Numbered from the stretch's first letter, positions 34,494-43,617 are shown. The stretch is DNA of 64,000 bases from Pseudomonadota bacterium (GCA_023451825.1 JAEXYA010000050.1:1-64000); one strand, 5' to 3'. Numbers and translations are program-made. The notes: generated by a model from the sequence alone, not told the origin.

Positions 34494-35039
34494 TCAGCCC
34501 TTGAACCCACCTGCATCGAGATAGGCCTGCTCCTCCGCCGTCGTGTCGCGTCCGAGCACGGCATTTCGGTGCGGGAAACGGCCGAAGCGGCGGATGATGT
34601 CCGCATGGATGTCGGCGAATTTCATATTGTCGGCGTTGTCAGCCGCGCGAAACAAAGCGCAACAATGCTCCTGGTCCGCCATGTCCTCGGAATGCATCAG
34701 CGGCATGTAGATGAACTGGCGCATGTCCGGATCGACGCGATCGCCGACGCCGCGGGCGATGGCGCGCTTGGCCAGCGCGCAGGCGGCGGCATCGGTGGCG
34801 AACGCGCGGGGATCGTCGCGGAAGAGATTGCGCGGGAATTGGTCGAGCAACAGGATCAGCGCCAGCGTGCCGTCGTCGCTGTCTTCCCATGTGGCGAAAG
34901 CGCCATCGCGGGCGGCTTCATAAGCGGGCAGGAAGCGCGCGCGGATCTCGGCGTCGAAGGCGTCGTCGCGGGTGTACCAGCGCTCCCAGCCGGCAGCGGT
35001 CCAGAAGGCGATGATGTCGGTAGGCGTCGTTGAGGTCAT
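34494..35039 (-). CDS. DUF924 family protein
   Basis: The 181-residue protein is all alpha-helical with the DUF924 core LILLLDQFPRNLFRDDPRAFATD and FIYMPLMHSEDMADQE. The family has a TPR-like fold and unknown function. Start at 35039 (MTSTTPTD); the longer frame enters repeat A6. It lies downstream of fadD on the same strand with A6 between them. Confidence 0.92.
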   Translation of the reverse strand: MTSTTPTDIIAFWTAAGWERWYTRDDAFDAEIRARFLPAYEAARDGAFATWEDSDDGTLALILLLDQFPRNLFRDDPRAFATDAAACALAKRAIARGVGDRVDPDMRQFIYMPLMHSEDMADQEHCCALFRAADNADNMKFADIHADIIRRFGRFPHRNAVLGRDTTAEEQAYLDAGGFKG

Positions 35040-35049
35040 GCAGGATTCC

Positions 35050-35137
35050 GTAGGGTGGGCAAAGCGAAGCGTGCCCACCATCCCGCGCGCAGCAGATAAA
35101 GGTGGGCACGGCGCAAGAGCGCCTTTGCCCACCCTAC
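35050..35137. repeat. Family A palindromic repeat (A6) with loop hairpin
   Basis: The arms are GTAGGGTGGGCAAAGCG and TTTGCCCACCCTAC. In the right half the loop holds an extra GGCGC-aaga-GCGCC hairpin (35110-35123). It ends seven bases before the fadD stop. Confidence 0.9.
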
Positions 35138-35144
35138 ATGATCC

Positions 35145-36833
35145 TCAAGCCGCGGCGTCCTGCTTCTTCTCGTCGCGCAGTTCACGCCGCAAGATCTTGC
35201 CGACATTGGTCTTGGGCAGGGCATCGCGGAATTCGATCTGCTTCGGCACCTTGTAGTTGGTGAGCTGGCCCTGGCAGAACTTGATGATGTCCTCCGCCGT
35301 CACCTTCGGATCCTTGCGCACCACAAAGGCCTTCACGGCTTCCGTGGTCTTCGCATCCGCCACACCGATGACCGCGCATTCCATCACGCCGGGATGGCTG
35401 GCGATCACGTCCTCGACCTCGTTCGGATAGACGTTGAAGCCGGAGACCAGCACCATGTCCTTCTTGCGGTCGATGATCTTCGTATAGCCATCCGCATCCA
35501 TCACGCCGATGTCGCCGGTGCGGAAGAAGCCGTCGGCGGTCATCACCTTCGCGGTCTCGTCCGGCCTGTTCCAGTAACCGATCATCACCTGCGGACCCTT
35601 GGCGCAGATCTCGCCGGGCTCACCGAGCGGCACTTCATTGCCGTCATCGTCGCGGATCGAAATATAGGTCGACGACACCGGCAGGCCGATGGTGCCGGTG
35701 AACTGGTCGATATCGGCGGGGTTGCAGGTCAGCGTCGGCGAGGTCTCGGAGAGGCCATAGCCTTCGGCGACCAGACATCCCGTCACCTTCTGCCACTTCT
35801 CGGCCACCGCCTTCTGCACGGCCATGCCGCCGCCATTGGAGATCTTCAGCTTGGAGAAATCCACCTCGTCGAAACCGGGCGTGTTCAGCAGGCCGTTATA
35901 GAGCGTGTTGACGGCCGGAAAATTGTTGATCTGATATTTCCGCAGCTCCTTGACGAAGCCCGCCATGTCGCGCGGATTGGGGATCAGCAGGTTGACGCCG
36001 CCGGCGCGCGTGCCGAGCAGGAAGCAGGCCGTCAGTGCGAAGATGTGATACAGCGGCAGCGCGCAGACGATGAACATCTGCTCCACATGCGGCGGCTTGC
36101 GCAGCGCCGGCTGCAGCCAGGCGTCGTTCTGCAGCATGTTGGCGATGATGTTGCGATGGAGCAGCGTCGCGCCCTTGGAAACGCCGGTGGTGCCACCCGT
36201 ATATTGCAGGAAGGCGACATCGTCCGGGCCGAGCGTCGGCTTCTTCAGCGTCATGCTGCGGCCGGCTGCGAGCGCATCGTTGAACGCCACCGCGCCGGGC
36301 AGGTGGAAGGCCGGCACCATCTTCTTGACGCGGCGGACCACCAGATTCACGATCATGCCCTTGAAGCCGAGCATGTCGCCCATGCTGGCGACGATCACAT
36401 GCTTGACCTGGGTCTTGGCGATCACCTGCTGCACGACGGAGGCAAAGTTCTCCAGCACGATGATGGCTTCCGCGCCCGAGTCCTTCAGCTGATGCTCCAG
36501 CTCGCGCGGCGTATAGAGCGGGTTCACATTGACCGCGGCATAGCCCGCGCGCAGCACGGCGCAGGTGGCGACGGGATAGTTCAGCACATTGGGCATCATC
36601 AGCGCGACGCGCGCGCCCTTGGCCATGCCCTTGCTCTGCAGATAGGCGCCCAGCGCCACCGAGTGATCGTCGAGCTCACCATAGGTGATCGACTTGTCCA
36701 TGCAGATGAAAGCCTTGCGGTCGCGGAATTTCGCGAAGCTTTCTTCCAGCAGCGCAACCAGCGATGGATATTGCGCGGTGTCGATATCGGCGGGTACGCC
36801 GGCCGGATAGTGCTTGAGCCAGATGCGCTCCAT
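35145..36833 (-). CDS. fadD: Long-chain fatty acid-CoA ligase
   Basis: The 562-residue AMP-forming ligase resembles E. coli FadD along its length. MERIWLKHYPAGVPADID is a FadD-type N-terminus. The nucleotide loop is YTGGTTGVSKGA, DGFFRTGDIGVMDADGY is the fatty-acyl signature region, and PKTNVGKILRREL carries the catalytic Lys. It activates long-chain fatty acids at the inner membrane. Start at 36833. Confidence 0.93.
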   Translation of the reverse strand: MERIWLKHYPAGVPADIDTAQYPSLVALLEESFAKFRDRKAFICMDKSITYGELDDHSVALGAYLQSKGMAKGARVALMMPNVLNYPVATCAVLRAGYAAVNVNPLYTPRELEHQLKDSGAEAIIVLENFASVVQQVIAKTQVKHVIVASMGDMLGFKGMIVNLVVRRVKKMVPAFHLPGAVAFNDALAAGRSMTLKKPTLGPDDVAFLQYTGGTTGVSKGATLLHRNIIANMLQNDAWLQPALRKPPHVEQMFIVCALPLYHIFALTACFLLGTRAGGVNLLIPNPRDMAGFVKELRKYQINNFPAVNTLYNGLLNTPGFDEVDFSKLKISNGGGMAVQKAVAEKWQKVTGCLVAEGYGLSETSPTLTCNPADIDQFTGTIGLPVSSTYISIRDDDGNEVPLGEPGEICAKGPQVMIGYWNRPDETAKVMTADGFFRTGDIGVMDADGYTKIIDRKKDMVLVSGFNVYPNEVEDVIASHPGVMECAVIGVADAKTTEAVKAFVVRKDPKVTAEDIIKFCQGQLTNYKVPKQIEFRDALPKTNVGKILRRELRDEKKQDAAA

Positions 36834-37001
36834 GACATTCCCCCTTACGAGTTTTGTTCGTTGCGCGAAGTATTGAGCAGATCGCGCAGCCAAGGCAAGC
36901 GGCGTCGCAGCACGGCGCGGGAGCGCGCCGCGTGCCGGGCGATCAACGCATGAGATTGGTTAAGGAAGCGGGTGTCGCGACACTTTGCCGTAGGGCGATA
37001 T

Positions 37002-37122
37002 GTAGGGTGGGCAAAGGAGCGAAGCGACGTGCCCACCTCAAAGTGCGCGGCCGGTGAAGGTGGGCACGCGGAGTTTATCATCGGGCGCGCTTCGCACGAC
37101 CCGGTGGCTTTGCCCACCCTAC
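37002..37122. repeat. Family A palindromic repeat (A7), enlarged
   Basis: Outer arms match family A, and the left loop is GGAGCGAAGCGAC. The right half is about 33 bases longer than usual, with extra sequence inside the GGTGGGC/GCCCACC stem. It lies nine bases from the DD-carboxypeptidase stop. Confidence 0.85.
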
Positions 37123-37131
37123 AAATTCGGC

Positions 37132-38553
37132 TCAGCTACGCGGTGCAGCCGCAGCCGGCTTGGCTTCGCCGGTGGTTGCCGGCTTGGCCGATGGCTTGGC
37201 GGCGGCGGGCTTCGGCTTGACCGGCGCGGCGGCTGCTGCCGGTTTGGCTGCGGGCTTTGCGGCCTGCTTCGGTGCGGCCGGCTTCGCTGCGGCGTTGGCC
37301 GCGGGCTTGGCGACGGTCGGCTTGGCAGCGGGAGCCTTTGCCTCATCGGACGGAGCCAGCTTCTTTGCGGCAGTCTTGCTACCCTTCTTCGGCTTGGCCT
37401 TCGGGGTTTGCTTGGCTTCTTCCACCGCATTCGCGGCGATCAGCTCGGCGCCGGTCTTCTTCGGTCCCGTGTAGACGATGACCGGCTCCGCCGGCGTCGC
37501 AGCGGCGGCGATCATGTCTTCCGGACGCAAGGTCGGCGGCTGCAAGCCACCGGCAAAGAACGACAGCGCTGCCGAGCTCGAGGCCTCGCTGCTGGCCACG
37601 GCATCCTCGTCGCTGATCGGGCCCTGGCGCTTGCGCTTCGGTCCGCACATCTCGTCGCGCAGGTTCGGCGGCGCGGCGTCGATCGGCGGCATGGCGTCCA
37701 CGGTGCCGAGCGCCGGGCGCATCCAGGTCAGGCCGCCATTGCTGCTGCCGAAGCCGGCTTCGAGCAGTTGCGCCGCCTTCACTGCGCGGGCGTGGCCGGA
37801 GGTCGAGCCGAGCACCACGGCGATCAGGCGCTTGTTGCCGCGGGTGGCGGAGGCGACGAGATTGTAACCGGAGGCACAGATGAAGCCGGTCTTGAAACCG
37901 TCGGCGCCGGGATAGCGGCCGATCAGCTTGTTGAAGTTCGGCGTGATGCGGCGGCCGAATTTCATCGCCGGGATGTGCATGAAATATTCGTATTCGGGCA
38001 GGTCGCGGATCACGGCGCGGGCGAGGATCACGAGATCGCGCGCCGAGGTCACCTGTTCGTCGGCGGGCAGGCCGTTCGGATTGACGTAGTGGGTCTGCGT
38101 CATGCCGAGGCGCTGGGCGTTGGAATTCATCATCGCGGAGAAGCCGTCGATGGAGCCGCCGACGCCTTCGGCGAGCACGGCGGCCATGTCATTGGCCGAC
38201 TTCACCATCATCATGGTCAGTGCGTTTTCGACGGTGACCTGGGTGCCGGCCTTGAAGCCCATCTTCGACGGCTGCTCCGCTGCGGCGATCGGCGACACGG
38301 TGAACACCGTGTCGAGACGGATGCGTCCCTCCTTCACGGCCTTCAGCGTCACATAGGCGGTCATGATCTTGGTGACCGATGCGGGATGCCACGGATAGGT
38401 GGCGTTCTCGGCCTGCAGCACCTTGCCGCTGTCCACTTCCACCACCAGCGTCGCTTCGGCGCGCGCGGCATTCGGCGCGAGGATCGCGAATGCGACGGCC
38501 GCAACGGCGGCAAAAGATTTGAACGACAAATGAGGTGAGGCGGGAAACTGCAC
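37132..38553 (-). CDS. D-alanyl-D-alanine carboxypeptidase (peptidase S11) with Ala/Pro/Lys-rich tail
   Basis: This periplasmic penicillin-binding protein trims the terminal D-Ala of peptidoglycan stems. Counting from the longest frame (TTG at 38610), the motifs are SVTK (78-81, nucleophile Ser78), SAN (138-140) and KTG (240-242). No in-frame ATG precedes the first motif. I prefer GTG at 38553 because it places a normal signal peptide (ending AARA) at the front; TTG at 38610 and GTG at 38598 are alternatives. After the enzyme domain, roughly 100 residues are repeats of Lys-Pro-Ala type, unusual in length and perhaps wall-associating. Confidence 0.9.
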   Translation of the reverse strand: MQFPASPHLSFKSFAAVAAVAFAILAPNAARAEATLVVEVDSGKVLQAENATYPWHPASVTKIMTAYVTLKAVKEGRIRLDTVFTVSPIAAAEQPSKMGFKAGTQVTVENALTMMMVKSANDMAAVLAEGVGGSIDGFSAMMNSNAQRLGMTQTHYVNPNGLPADEQVTSARDLVILARAVIRDLPEYEYFMHIPAMKFGRRITPNFNKLIGRYPGADGFKTGFICASGYNLVASATRGNKRLIAVVLGSTSGHARAVKAAQLLEAGFGSSNGGLTWMRPALGTVDAMPPIDAAPPNLRDEMCGPKRKRQGPISDEDAVASSEASSSAALSFFAGGLQPPTLRPEDMIAAAATPAEPVIVYTGPKKTGAELIAANAVEEAKQTPKAKPKKGSKTAAKKLAPSDEAKAPAAKPTVAKPAANAAAKPAAPKQAAKPAAKPAAAAAPVKPKPAAAKPSAKPATTGEAKPAAAAPRS

Positions 38554-38753
38554 TATCCGGTTCCGGTCCTTGGCGGCTCGCTTGCAGTGCCATGGCACCG
38601 TGCGCAGCAATGGGGAGGTGAGGGACGTTTGAAATCAGTTGGCCGTCACGCAGTGATGACAGCAAACCTATACCGGCCAGGCGCATCAGAACAGTGGCGA
38701 GGGAGTTAAATCGGTGAGGAAAGGGGCATAATTGGGACCGGGCCGCACACGCT

Positions 38754-38767
38754 ACCCTCATCCTGAG
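38754..38767. repeat. Family D repeat remnant
   Basis: ACCCTCATCCTGAG matches the left arm of family D. It is cut off and followed four bases later by family B element B3; no matching right arm is present. Confidence 0.55.
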
Positions 38768-38771
38768 TGTT

Positions 38772-38873
38772 GTAGGATGGGTAGAGTGGAGGCGCGAAGC
38801 GCCGCAGCGAAACCCATCACCGCATGCGCCGGAGCCTGTGGTGATGGGTTTCGCTGCGCTCTACCCATCCTAC
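38772..38873. repeat. Family B palindromic repeat (B3) with loop hairpin
   Basis: The arms are GTAGGATGGGTAGAG and GCTCTACCCATCCTAC. The left loop holds an extra GGCGC-gaa-GCGCC hairpin (38791-38803). It ends four bases before the ndvA-like stop. Confidence 0.9.
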
Positions 38874-38877
38874 GACC

Positions 38878-40632
38878 TCACATCCCCGCATCCGCCTTGG
38901 CTTGTTCCTGCACCATGAACTGCGCCTTTGCCAGCGAGGCGAAATACCCGCCCTTCGCCACCAGTTCGTCGAAAGTTCCCGCTTCGGTCACGCGGCCGTG
39001 CTCGAATACCAGGATGCGCGTGGCATTGCGGATGGTCGAGAGCCGATGCGCGATCACGAAGGTCGTGCGGCCCTTCATCACTTCATCGAGAGCGAGATTG
39101 AGTTTGGCCTCGGTCACCGCATCGAGCGCCGACGTCGCCTCGTCCAGGATCAGGATCGGCGGATCCTTCAGCAGCGCCCGCGCAATCGACAGCCGCTGGC
39201 GTTCGCCGCCGGACAGCATGCGCCCGCGTTCGCCGGCATTGGTGTCAAAGCCGTTGTCGCTGCGGGAGATGAAGTCGAGCGCCTGGGCGCGCTCGGCCGC
39301 GATGCGCAGCTCCTCGTCCGTCGCATCGGGCTTGCCGACGCGCAGGTTCTCGGCGATCGAGCGGTTGAACAGCAACGCCTCCTGGAACACGACGCCGATA
39401 TTCCGTCGCAAACCGGACAGAGTCAGCGCCCGCACATCCATGCCATCGATCTTGATGATGCCGGATTGCGGATCGAAGGCGCGGTGCAGCAGCGCGATCG
39501 CCGTGGATTTGCCGGCACCGGTGGAGCCGACCAGCGCGATGGTCTGGCCGGGCAAAGCGGTGAAGGTGAGATCCTCGATGGCCGGCCGCTTGCCGTCATA
39601 GGAGAACGAGACGTCGTGGAATTCGACCAGGCCTTGCAGGCGGCCGGGATCGATGGCGTCGAGGCGGTCGCGCACCGTGGGGACGGCATCGAGCACATTC
39701 ATGAATTCGCGCAGGCGCGGCGCTTCCATGAACACGCTGTTGATGAAGGCGACCACCTGTTCGAGCCGCTGGATCAGCATGGTGGCGAAGGTCACGAACA
39801 TCACGATCTCGCCGACGGTGGTGAGCCCCTGCTGATGCAGCGCGATGCCGACGGTGAAGATCGCCAGCACGGTGATGGTGGTCGATGCCCGCGTCATCAC
39901 CGAGACGATGGCCCACCATGACAGCACCGGCATCTGTGCCGCCAGCAATTGCCCGGAGACGCCGCGCAGGCTGGAAACCTCGGCCTCGATGCGGGTGAAG
40001 CTTTGCACCAGCGCGACATTGCTCAGCGAGTCCGATGCGCGTGCCGAGAGGTCGCCGTAATGCTCCTCGACCTCGGTCTGCATGCCCGATGTCTTGCGCA
40101 CGACCAGCGTGGTGAGGATGGTGAAGACCACGCAAAGGACCATCAGCAGCGCGGCGAGGCGCCAGTTCAGATAGACCGACAGCGGCAACAGCACGAACAA
40201 CGAGACGATGGAGGCAAAGTGCTCGCGAAAGAATGAAAGCCAGACACGCCACAGCGCATCGGTGCCGGCCAGCATCACTTTCATCAGGCGGCCCGAATGG
40301 GTGCCGGTGTGGAAGGTGAGCGGCAATTGCATGATGTGTTCGAAGTAATCGGTGAGCACCGCCTGGCGCTGGCGATGCGCGAGCCGGTCGGCATGCAGCG
40401 CGACGATGGCGCCGCAGAAGATGGTGAAGAGGCCAAAGCCGACCCAGGCCGCGAGGAGGGGCCACGGTGAAGTCTGCGCCGTGTTGTTGGTCAGCACATC
40501 GATGATGCGGCCGAACAGCACCGGCTCGGCGAATTGCGCGGTGGCCAGCAGCAGATTGGCGACAGCCAGAAACCAGGCAAGACGCTTCTCCTTGCCGAGC
40601 AGATCCAGCACGCGGATGTAGAGTTTGATCAT
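38878..40632 (-). CDS. ndvA: Glucan exporter ABC transporter, fused permease/ATPase (NdvA/ChvA-like)
   Basis: The 584-residue half-transporter has a six-helix membrane domain (1-320) and a C-terminal ATPase with Walker A GSTGAGKS (369-376), LSGGERQR, Walker B ILILDEATSALD and the H-loop IAHRLSTIRNA. The N-terminus (MIKLYIRVLDLLGKEKR) matches cyclic beta-glucan exporters. Start at 40632. No glucan synthase (ndvB) gene is nearby, so the substrate is inferred from similarity only; another polysaccharide or lipid is possible. Confidence 0.87.
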   Translation of the reverse strand: MIKLYIRVLDLLGKEKRLAWFLAVANLLLATAQFAEPVLFGRIIDVLTNNTAQTSPWPLLAAWVGFGLFTIFCGAIVALHADRLAHRQRQAVLTDYFEHIMQLPLTFHTGTHSGRLMKVMLAGTDALWRVWLSFFREHFASIVSLFVLLPLSVYLNWRLAALLMVLCVVFTILTTLVVRKTSGMQTEVEEHYGDLSARASDSLSNVALVQSFTRIEAEVSSLRGVSGQLLAAQMPVLSWWAIVSVMTRASTTITVLAIFTVGIALHQQGLTTVGEIVMFVTFATMLIQRLEQVVAFINSVFMEAPRLREFMNVLDAVPTVRDRLDAIDPGRLQGLVEFHDVSFSYDGKRPAIEDLTFTALPGQTIALVGSTGAGKSTAIALLHRAFDPQSGIIKIDGMDVRALTLSGLRRNIGVVFQEALLFNRSIAENLRVGKPDATDEELRIAAERAQALDFISRSDNGFDTNAGERGRMLSGGERQRLSIARALLKDPPILILDEATSALDAVTEAKLNLALDEVMKGRTTFVIAHRLSTIRNATRILVFEHGRVTEAGTFDELVAKGGYFASLAKAQFMVQEQAKADAGM

Positions 40633-40652
40633 GGAGGAGCAATCACCAGGCC

Positions 40653-40744
40653 GTAGGATGGGTTGAGCGAAGCAAAAACCCATCAGCCGAGCCTGCCGCA
40701 AGGCAAAGCGATGGGTTTTCGCGAAGACGCTCAACCCATCCTAC
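40653..40744. repeat. Family B palindromic repeat (B4), variant stem
   Basis: It starts GTAGGATGGGTTGAGCGAAG and ends GCTCAACCCATCCTAC. Compared with other B copies, the TAGAGC arm is changed to TTGAGC on the left and CTCTA to CTCAA on the right. The two arms therefore changed together and stay paired. Confidence 0.9.
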
Positions 40745-40762
40745 GGCTCGGCGCTTGTGTCT

Positions 40763-41812
40763 TCAATCGACCTTGCGGTTCTCCGGCAGATACGCCGTAT
40801 CGAACACATCCCCCATCGCCGGCCGCTTGCGAAGCGTAAAATCCACGGCAATGGCATCGAGCGATGCATCGAAACGGGCTGCATCGATGCCGCCCAGACC
40901 GTACTGCTTCACCTCCTCGGTGGCGATATTGTCGCTGATGGCGATCTTCAGCCGGGCCAGTTCGAGCTCGCGCGTGCCGCCATCCATTTGCGTCAGCACA
41001 TCGTCGATGGCCTTGTCCGGATCCTGCATGGCCAGTTGCGCGCCTTCGGTGATGGCGCGCACGAACCGCTTCACGGCATCCGGCCGTGTGGCCGCAAATT
41101 TCGGATTGACGATCACCGCGAGACCATAGGCCGTGCAGCCGAATTCGGCGAAGCGGAACACCGCGAGATCGTCGGCCGGGATGCCGCGGTCGCGCAGATT
41201 GACGGCGGAGAGATAGGAGAAGCCGGTGACGGCATCGACCTGCCCGGCAGACAGCATCGGCTCGCGCACGGCCGGGCTGATCTTTTCCTGCTTCACGGCG
41301 GACGCCTTGATGCCGTTACGCTTGGCCAGTGCCGGCCATAGCCGGATCGCGAGATCGCCCTCGGCGACGCCAAGCGTGCGACCTTCGAGACTGCCGAGCG
41401 AAATCACGCCGCGGCTTTTCCGCGCGACCACCGCATATGGCGCGCGGTTGAGCAGCACGAAGGCGGCCTTGATCGGCAATGCGTCGGGATCGGCGCGATA
41501 ACGGATCAGCGCATTGAAATCGGCGACGGCGATATCCGCGGAGCCCGAGGCGACGCGGGTGATCGTGTCCTTGGAGCCGGTGGCGACCTGAAGAGCAACA
41601 TTGAGATTTTCGGCGCGATAGAGCCCGCGGGTCGCGGCGAGCACGAAGGGCGCGGCGATGGCATCGACGGGCCGGTCCAGGGTGAACTGGATATTCGCAG
41701 CCTGAGCTTCTTCGGCCGCATGGATGAAGGGTGCGTGAAAAGCCGTAACGCCAAGCGCACCTATCCCCTGAATGATGGATCGTCGAGAGATGCTGGGCAT
41801 GGGTTTCGGCAT
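40763..41812 (-). CDS. ABC transporter substrate-binding protein, NMT1/SsuA-like
   Basis: The 349-residue periplasmic receptor has a Tat-like leader (SRRSIIQGIG, then a hydrophobic stretch ending near IHAAEEA). The NMT1-like fold shows in VATGSKDTITRVASGSADIAVAD and VDAVTGFSYLSAV. Likely ligands in the family are sulfonates, nitrate-like ions or pyrimidine precursors. No permease or ATPase gene is adjacent. Translation starts at 41812 or 41800. Confidence 0.85.
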   Translation of the reverse strand: MPKPMPSISRRSIIQGIGALGVTAFHAPFIHAAEEAQAANIQFTLDRPVDAIAAPFVLAATRGLYRAENLNVALQVATGSKDTITRVASGSADIAVADFNALIRYRADPDALPIKAAFVLLNRAPYAVVARKSRGVISLGSLEGRTLGVAEGDLAIRLWPALAKRNGIKASAVKQEKISPAVREPMLSAGQVDAVTGFSYLSAVNLRDRGIPADDLAVFRFAEFGCTAYGLAVIVNPKFAATRPDAVKRFVRAITEGAQLAMQDPDKAIDDVLTQMDGGTRELELARLKIAISDNIATEEVKQYGLGGIDAARFDASLDAIAVDFTLRKRPAMGDVFDTAYLPENRKVD

Positions 41813-42047
41813 CGGGGTGTAACTAACAAAGCGGAATGGCACATCATCCGCCCGGTATGTTCGCTTGAAGGCGCCGGGCTGCGACATCTTGCGCCTCAAA
41901 ACTACGCTTCACAACATGAACGGAAGGTGAGCGCCTTTATTTGGACACCGGTCGTTCAGCTCCCGTTGGGGTAGCGGAACTCAAGATGCCCGGCGTGGTT
42001 GATGATGCAGCGGCCCGCAGGGCCAGAAGACCACGGAGGGCTTTCAG

Positions 42048-42473
42048 ATGATGGGACGTCGTTCATTGAAGACTACCGGTCGCACCGTTGCACTCGCGGC
42101 TGTTGCGGCCATGTCGATTTCCGCCGTCGCGCCGACCGGTGCATTTGCTGCACCGGCCAACAATGCGCCGGCCAAGGTGACCACGCATCACGGCTCCAGC
42201 GATGCGACCGAGTTCAGCTCGCGTCGTCGTCACTATCGCGGAGGCGGCAATGCGGCCGGCCTCGCAGCCTTCGGTGCCGTCGTCGGCACCATCGGCGCGA
42301 TCGCCGCGGCCAATAGCGGCCCGCGCTACTATGACAGCTACGGCTACTACGGCGGCGGCCCCGTCTATTACAGCAGCCCCGGCTATGGTTACGGCGGCGG
42401 CTATTACGGTGGCCCGTATCGCGGCTATGGCGGCGGCCACGGCTACGACAATTCGCGCCGCATGACCTGGTAA
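42048..42473 (+). CDS. Secreted Gly/Tyr-rich protein
   Basis: The 141-residue product has a signal peptide ending near AFA-APA and a hydrophobic glycine-zipper-like segment (AAGLAAFGAVVGTIGAIAAA, about 69-88). About 45 residues rich in Gly, Tyr and Ser follow. GGAGG lies eight bases before the ATG. Such proteins are often surface or envelope stress components, but no function can be assigned. A hairpin follows the gene. Confidence 0.8.
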   Translation: MMGRRSLKTTGRTVALAAVAAMSISAVAPTGAFAAPANNAPAKVTTHHGSSDATEFSSRRRHYRGGGNAAGLAAFGAVVGTIGAIAAANSGPRYYDSYGYYGGGPVYYSSPGYGYGGGYYGGPYRGYGGGHGYDNSRRMTW

Positions 42474-42494
42474 CGGATCACGCCGCGAACTCAC

Positions 42495-42525
42495 AAACGC
42501 CGGTCGCGCCATGCGGCCGGCGTTT
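42495..42525 (+). terminator. Terminator-like hairpin after the Gly/Tyr-rich gene
   Basis: AAACGCCGG pairs with CCGGCGTTT (9 bp) around a 13-base loop, ending in a short T run. It lies 22 bases past the stop. Confidence 0.6.
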
Positions 42526-42567
42526 TGCGTTAACGCAACTGTTGCAGCTTTTCGCTAGCTTGATCGG

Positions 42568-42957
42568 ATGAGTGATTCGCTCGACCGACTTTATCAGGCG
42601 GTACTCGCGGCCAGGGATCTCGACCCTGCGACATCGCGCACGGCAAAGCTGTTTCAGCAGGGGCCGGACAAGATGGCGAAGAAGCTCGCCGAGGAAGCCA
42701 TCGAAGTCGTGATCGACGCTGTGGCCGGCCGGCCCGATGCGGTGATCCGCGAAAGTGCTGACCTTCTCTACAATCTGACTGTTCTCTGGGCCGCCGCAGG
42801 TGTGCGCCCCGAACAGGTCTGGCACGAGATGACGCGCCGTGAGCGCATGATGGGCATTGCGGAGAAGCTTCCGAAGCCGCCGAAAGCGGCAAAGCCGCGC
42901 AATGGCAGCCGGCGACCGATTGACGCGCTGGAAGACCGCATCCGCAAACTCGGTTGA
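42568..42957 (+). CDS. hisE: Phosphoribosyl-ATP pyrophosphatase (HisE), orphan copy
   Basis: The 129-residue protein belongs to the all-alpha PRA-PH/MazG-like pyrophosphatase family. The core is TAKLFQQGPDKMAKKLAEEA, with the metal-binding EExxE/ExxD pattern in EEAIEVVIDA and ESADLLYN. A basic tail of about 35 residues is longer than in typical HisE. No other his gene is nearby, so this may be a second HisE or a house-cleaning nucleotide pyrophosphatase. Confidence 0.85.
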   Translation: MSDSLDRLYQAVLAARDLDPATSRTAKLFQQGPDKMAKKLAEEAIEVVIDAVAGRPDAVIRESADLLYNLTVLWAAAGVRPEQVWHEMTRRERMMGIAEKLPKPPKAAKPRNGSRRPIDALEDRIRKLG

Positions 42958-43035
42958 TCGCGCAGCGGTTCCTGTCGCGGTAACGTCACACATCAAGCAT
43001 GGACAAATCGTCGGGGTAATGGTTCATCGCGAGCC

Positions 43036-43617
43036 ATGCTCAGACGTATGTATGATTGGTGCATCGACGCCGCTCACAAGCCCTATGCCCTCTGGATCCT
43101 GGGCATCGTGTCGTTCGCGGAAAGTTCGTTCTTTCCGATCCCGCCCGACGTGATGCTGATCCCGATGGCGCTGGCCCGGCCGAACAAGGCCTGGCTCTAT
43201 GCCACCATCTGCACGGTCACGTCGGTCGCGGGTGGTGTGGTCGGCTATCTGATCGGCCATCTGCTCTATGACAGCGTTGGCCAGTGGGTGATCCAGTTCT
43301 ACGGCTATGGCGACAAGGTCGAAGCCTTCCGCGCCGGCTATGCCGAATACGGCGCCTGGATCATCCTGCTGAAGGGCCTGACCCCGATCCCCTATAAGCT
43401 GGTGACCATCACGTCGGGCTTCGCCAACTACAATATCTGGATGTTCATAGCCCTGTCGGTGGTCGCCCGCGGTGCGCGTTTCTATGTGGTCGCGATCCTG
43501 ATGAATCGCTACGGCGTCTGGATCCGCGAAACCATCGAGAAGCATCTCGGCCTCGTCGTCACGCTTGCGCTGATCGGTTTGGTCGGCGGATTCGTGATTG
43601 CTTTCAAACTGTTCTGA
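43036..43617 (+). CDS. DedA family membrane protein (YqaA-like)
   Basis: The 193-residue inner-membrane protein has the VTT/DedA core, with FAESSFFPIPPDVMLIPMAL and the reentrant segment GLTPIPYKLVTITSGFAN. Family members act in membrane lipid (undecaprenyl phosphate or phospholipid) transport and envelope homeostasis. Four or five hydrophobic segments are visible. It is followed closely by a secreted protein gene. Confidence 0.92.
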   Translation: MLRRMYDWCIDAAHKPYALWILGIVSFAESSFFPIPPDVMLIPMALARPNKAWLYATICTVTSVAGGVVGYLIGHLLYDSVGQWVIQFYGYGDKVEAFRAGYAEYGAWIILLKGLTPIPYKLVTITSGFANYNIWMFIALSVVARGARFYVVAILMNRYGVWIRETIEKHLGLVVTLALIGLVGGFVIAFKLF

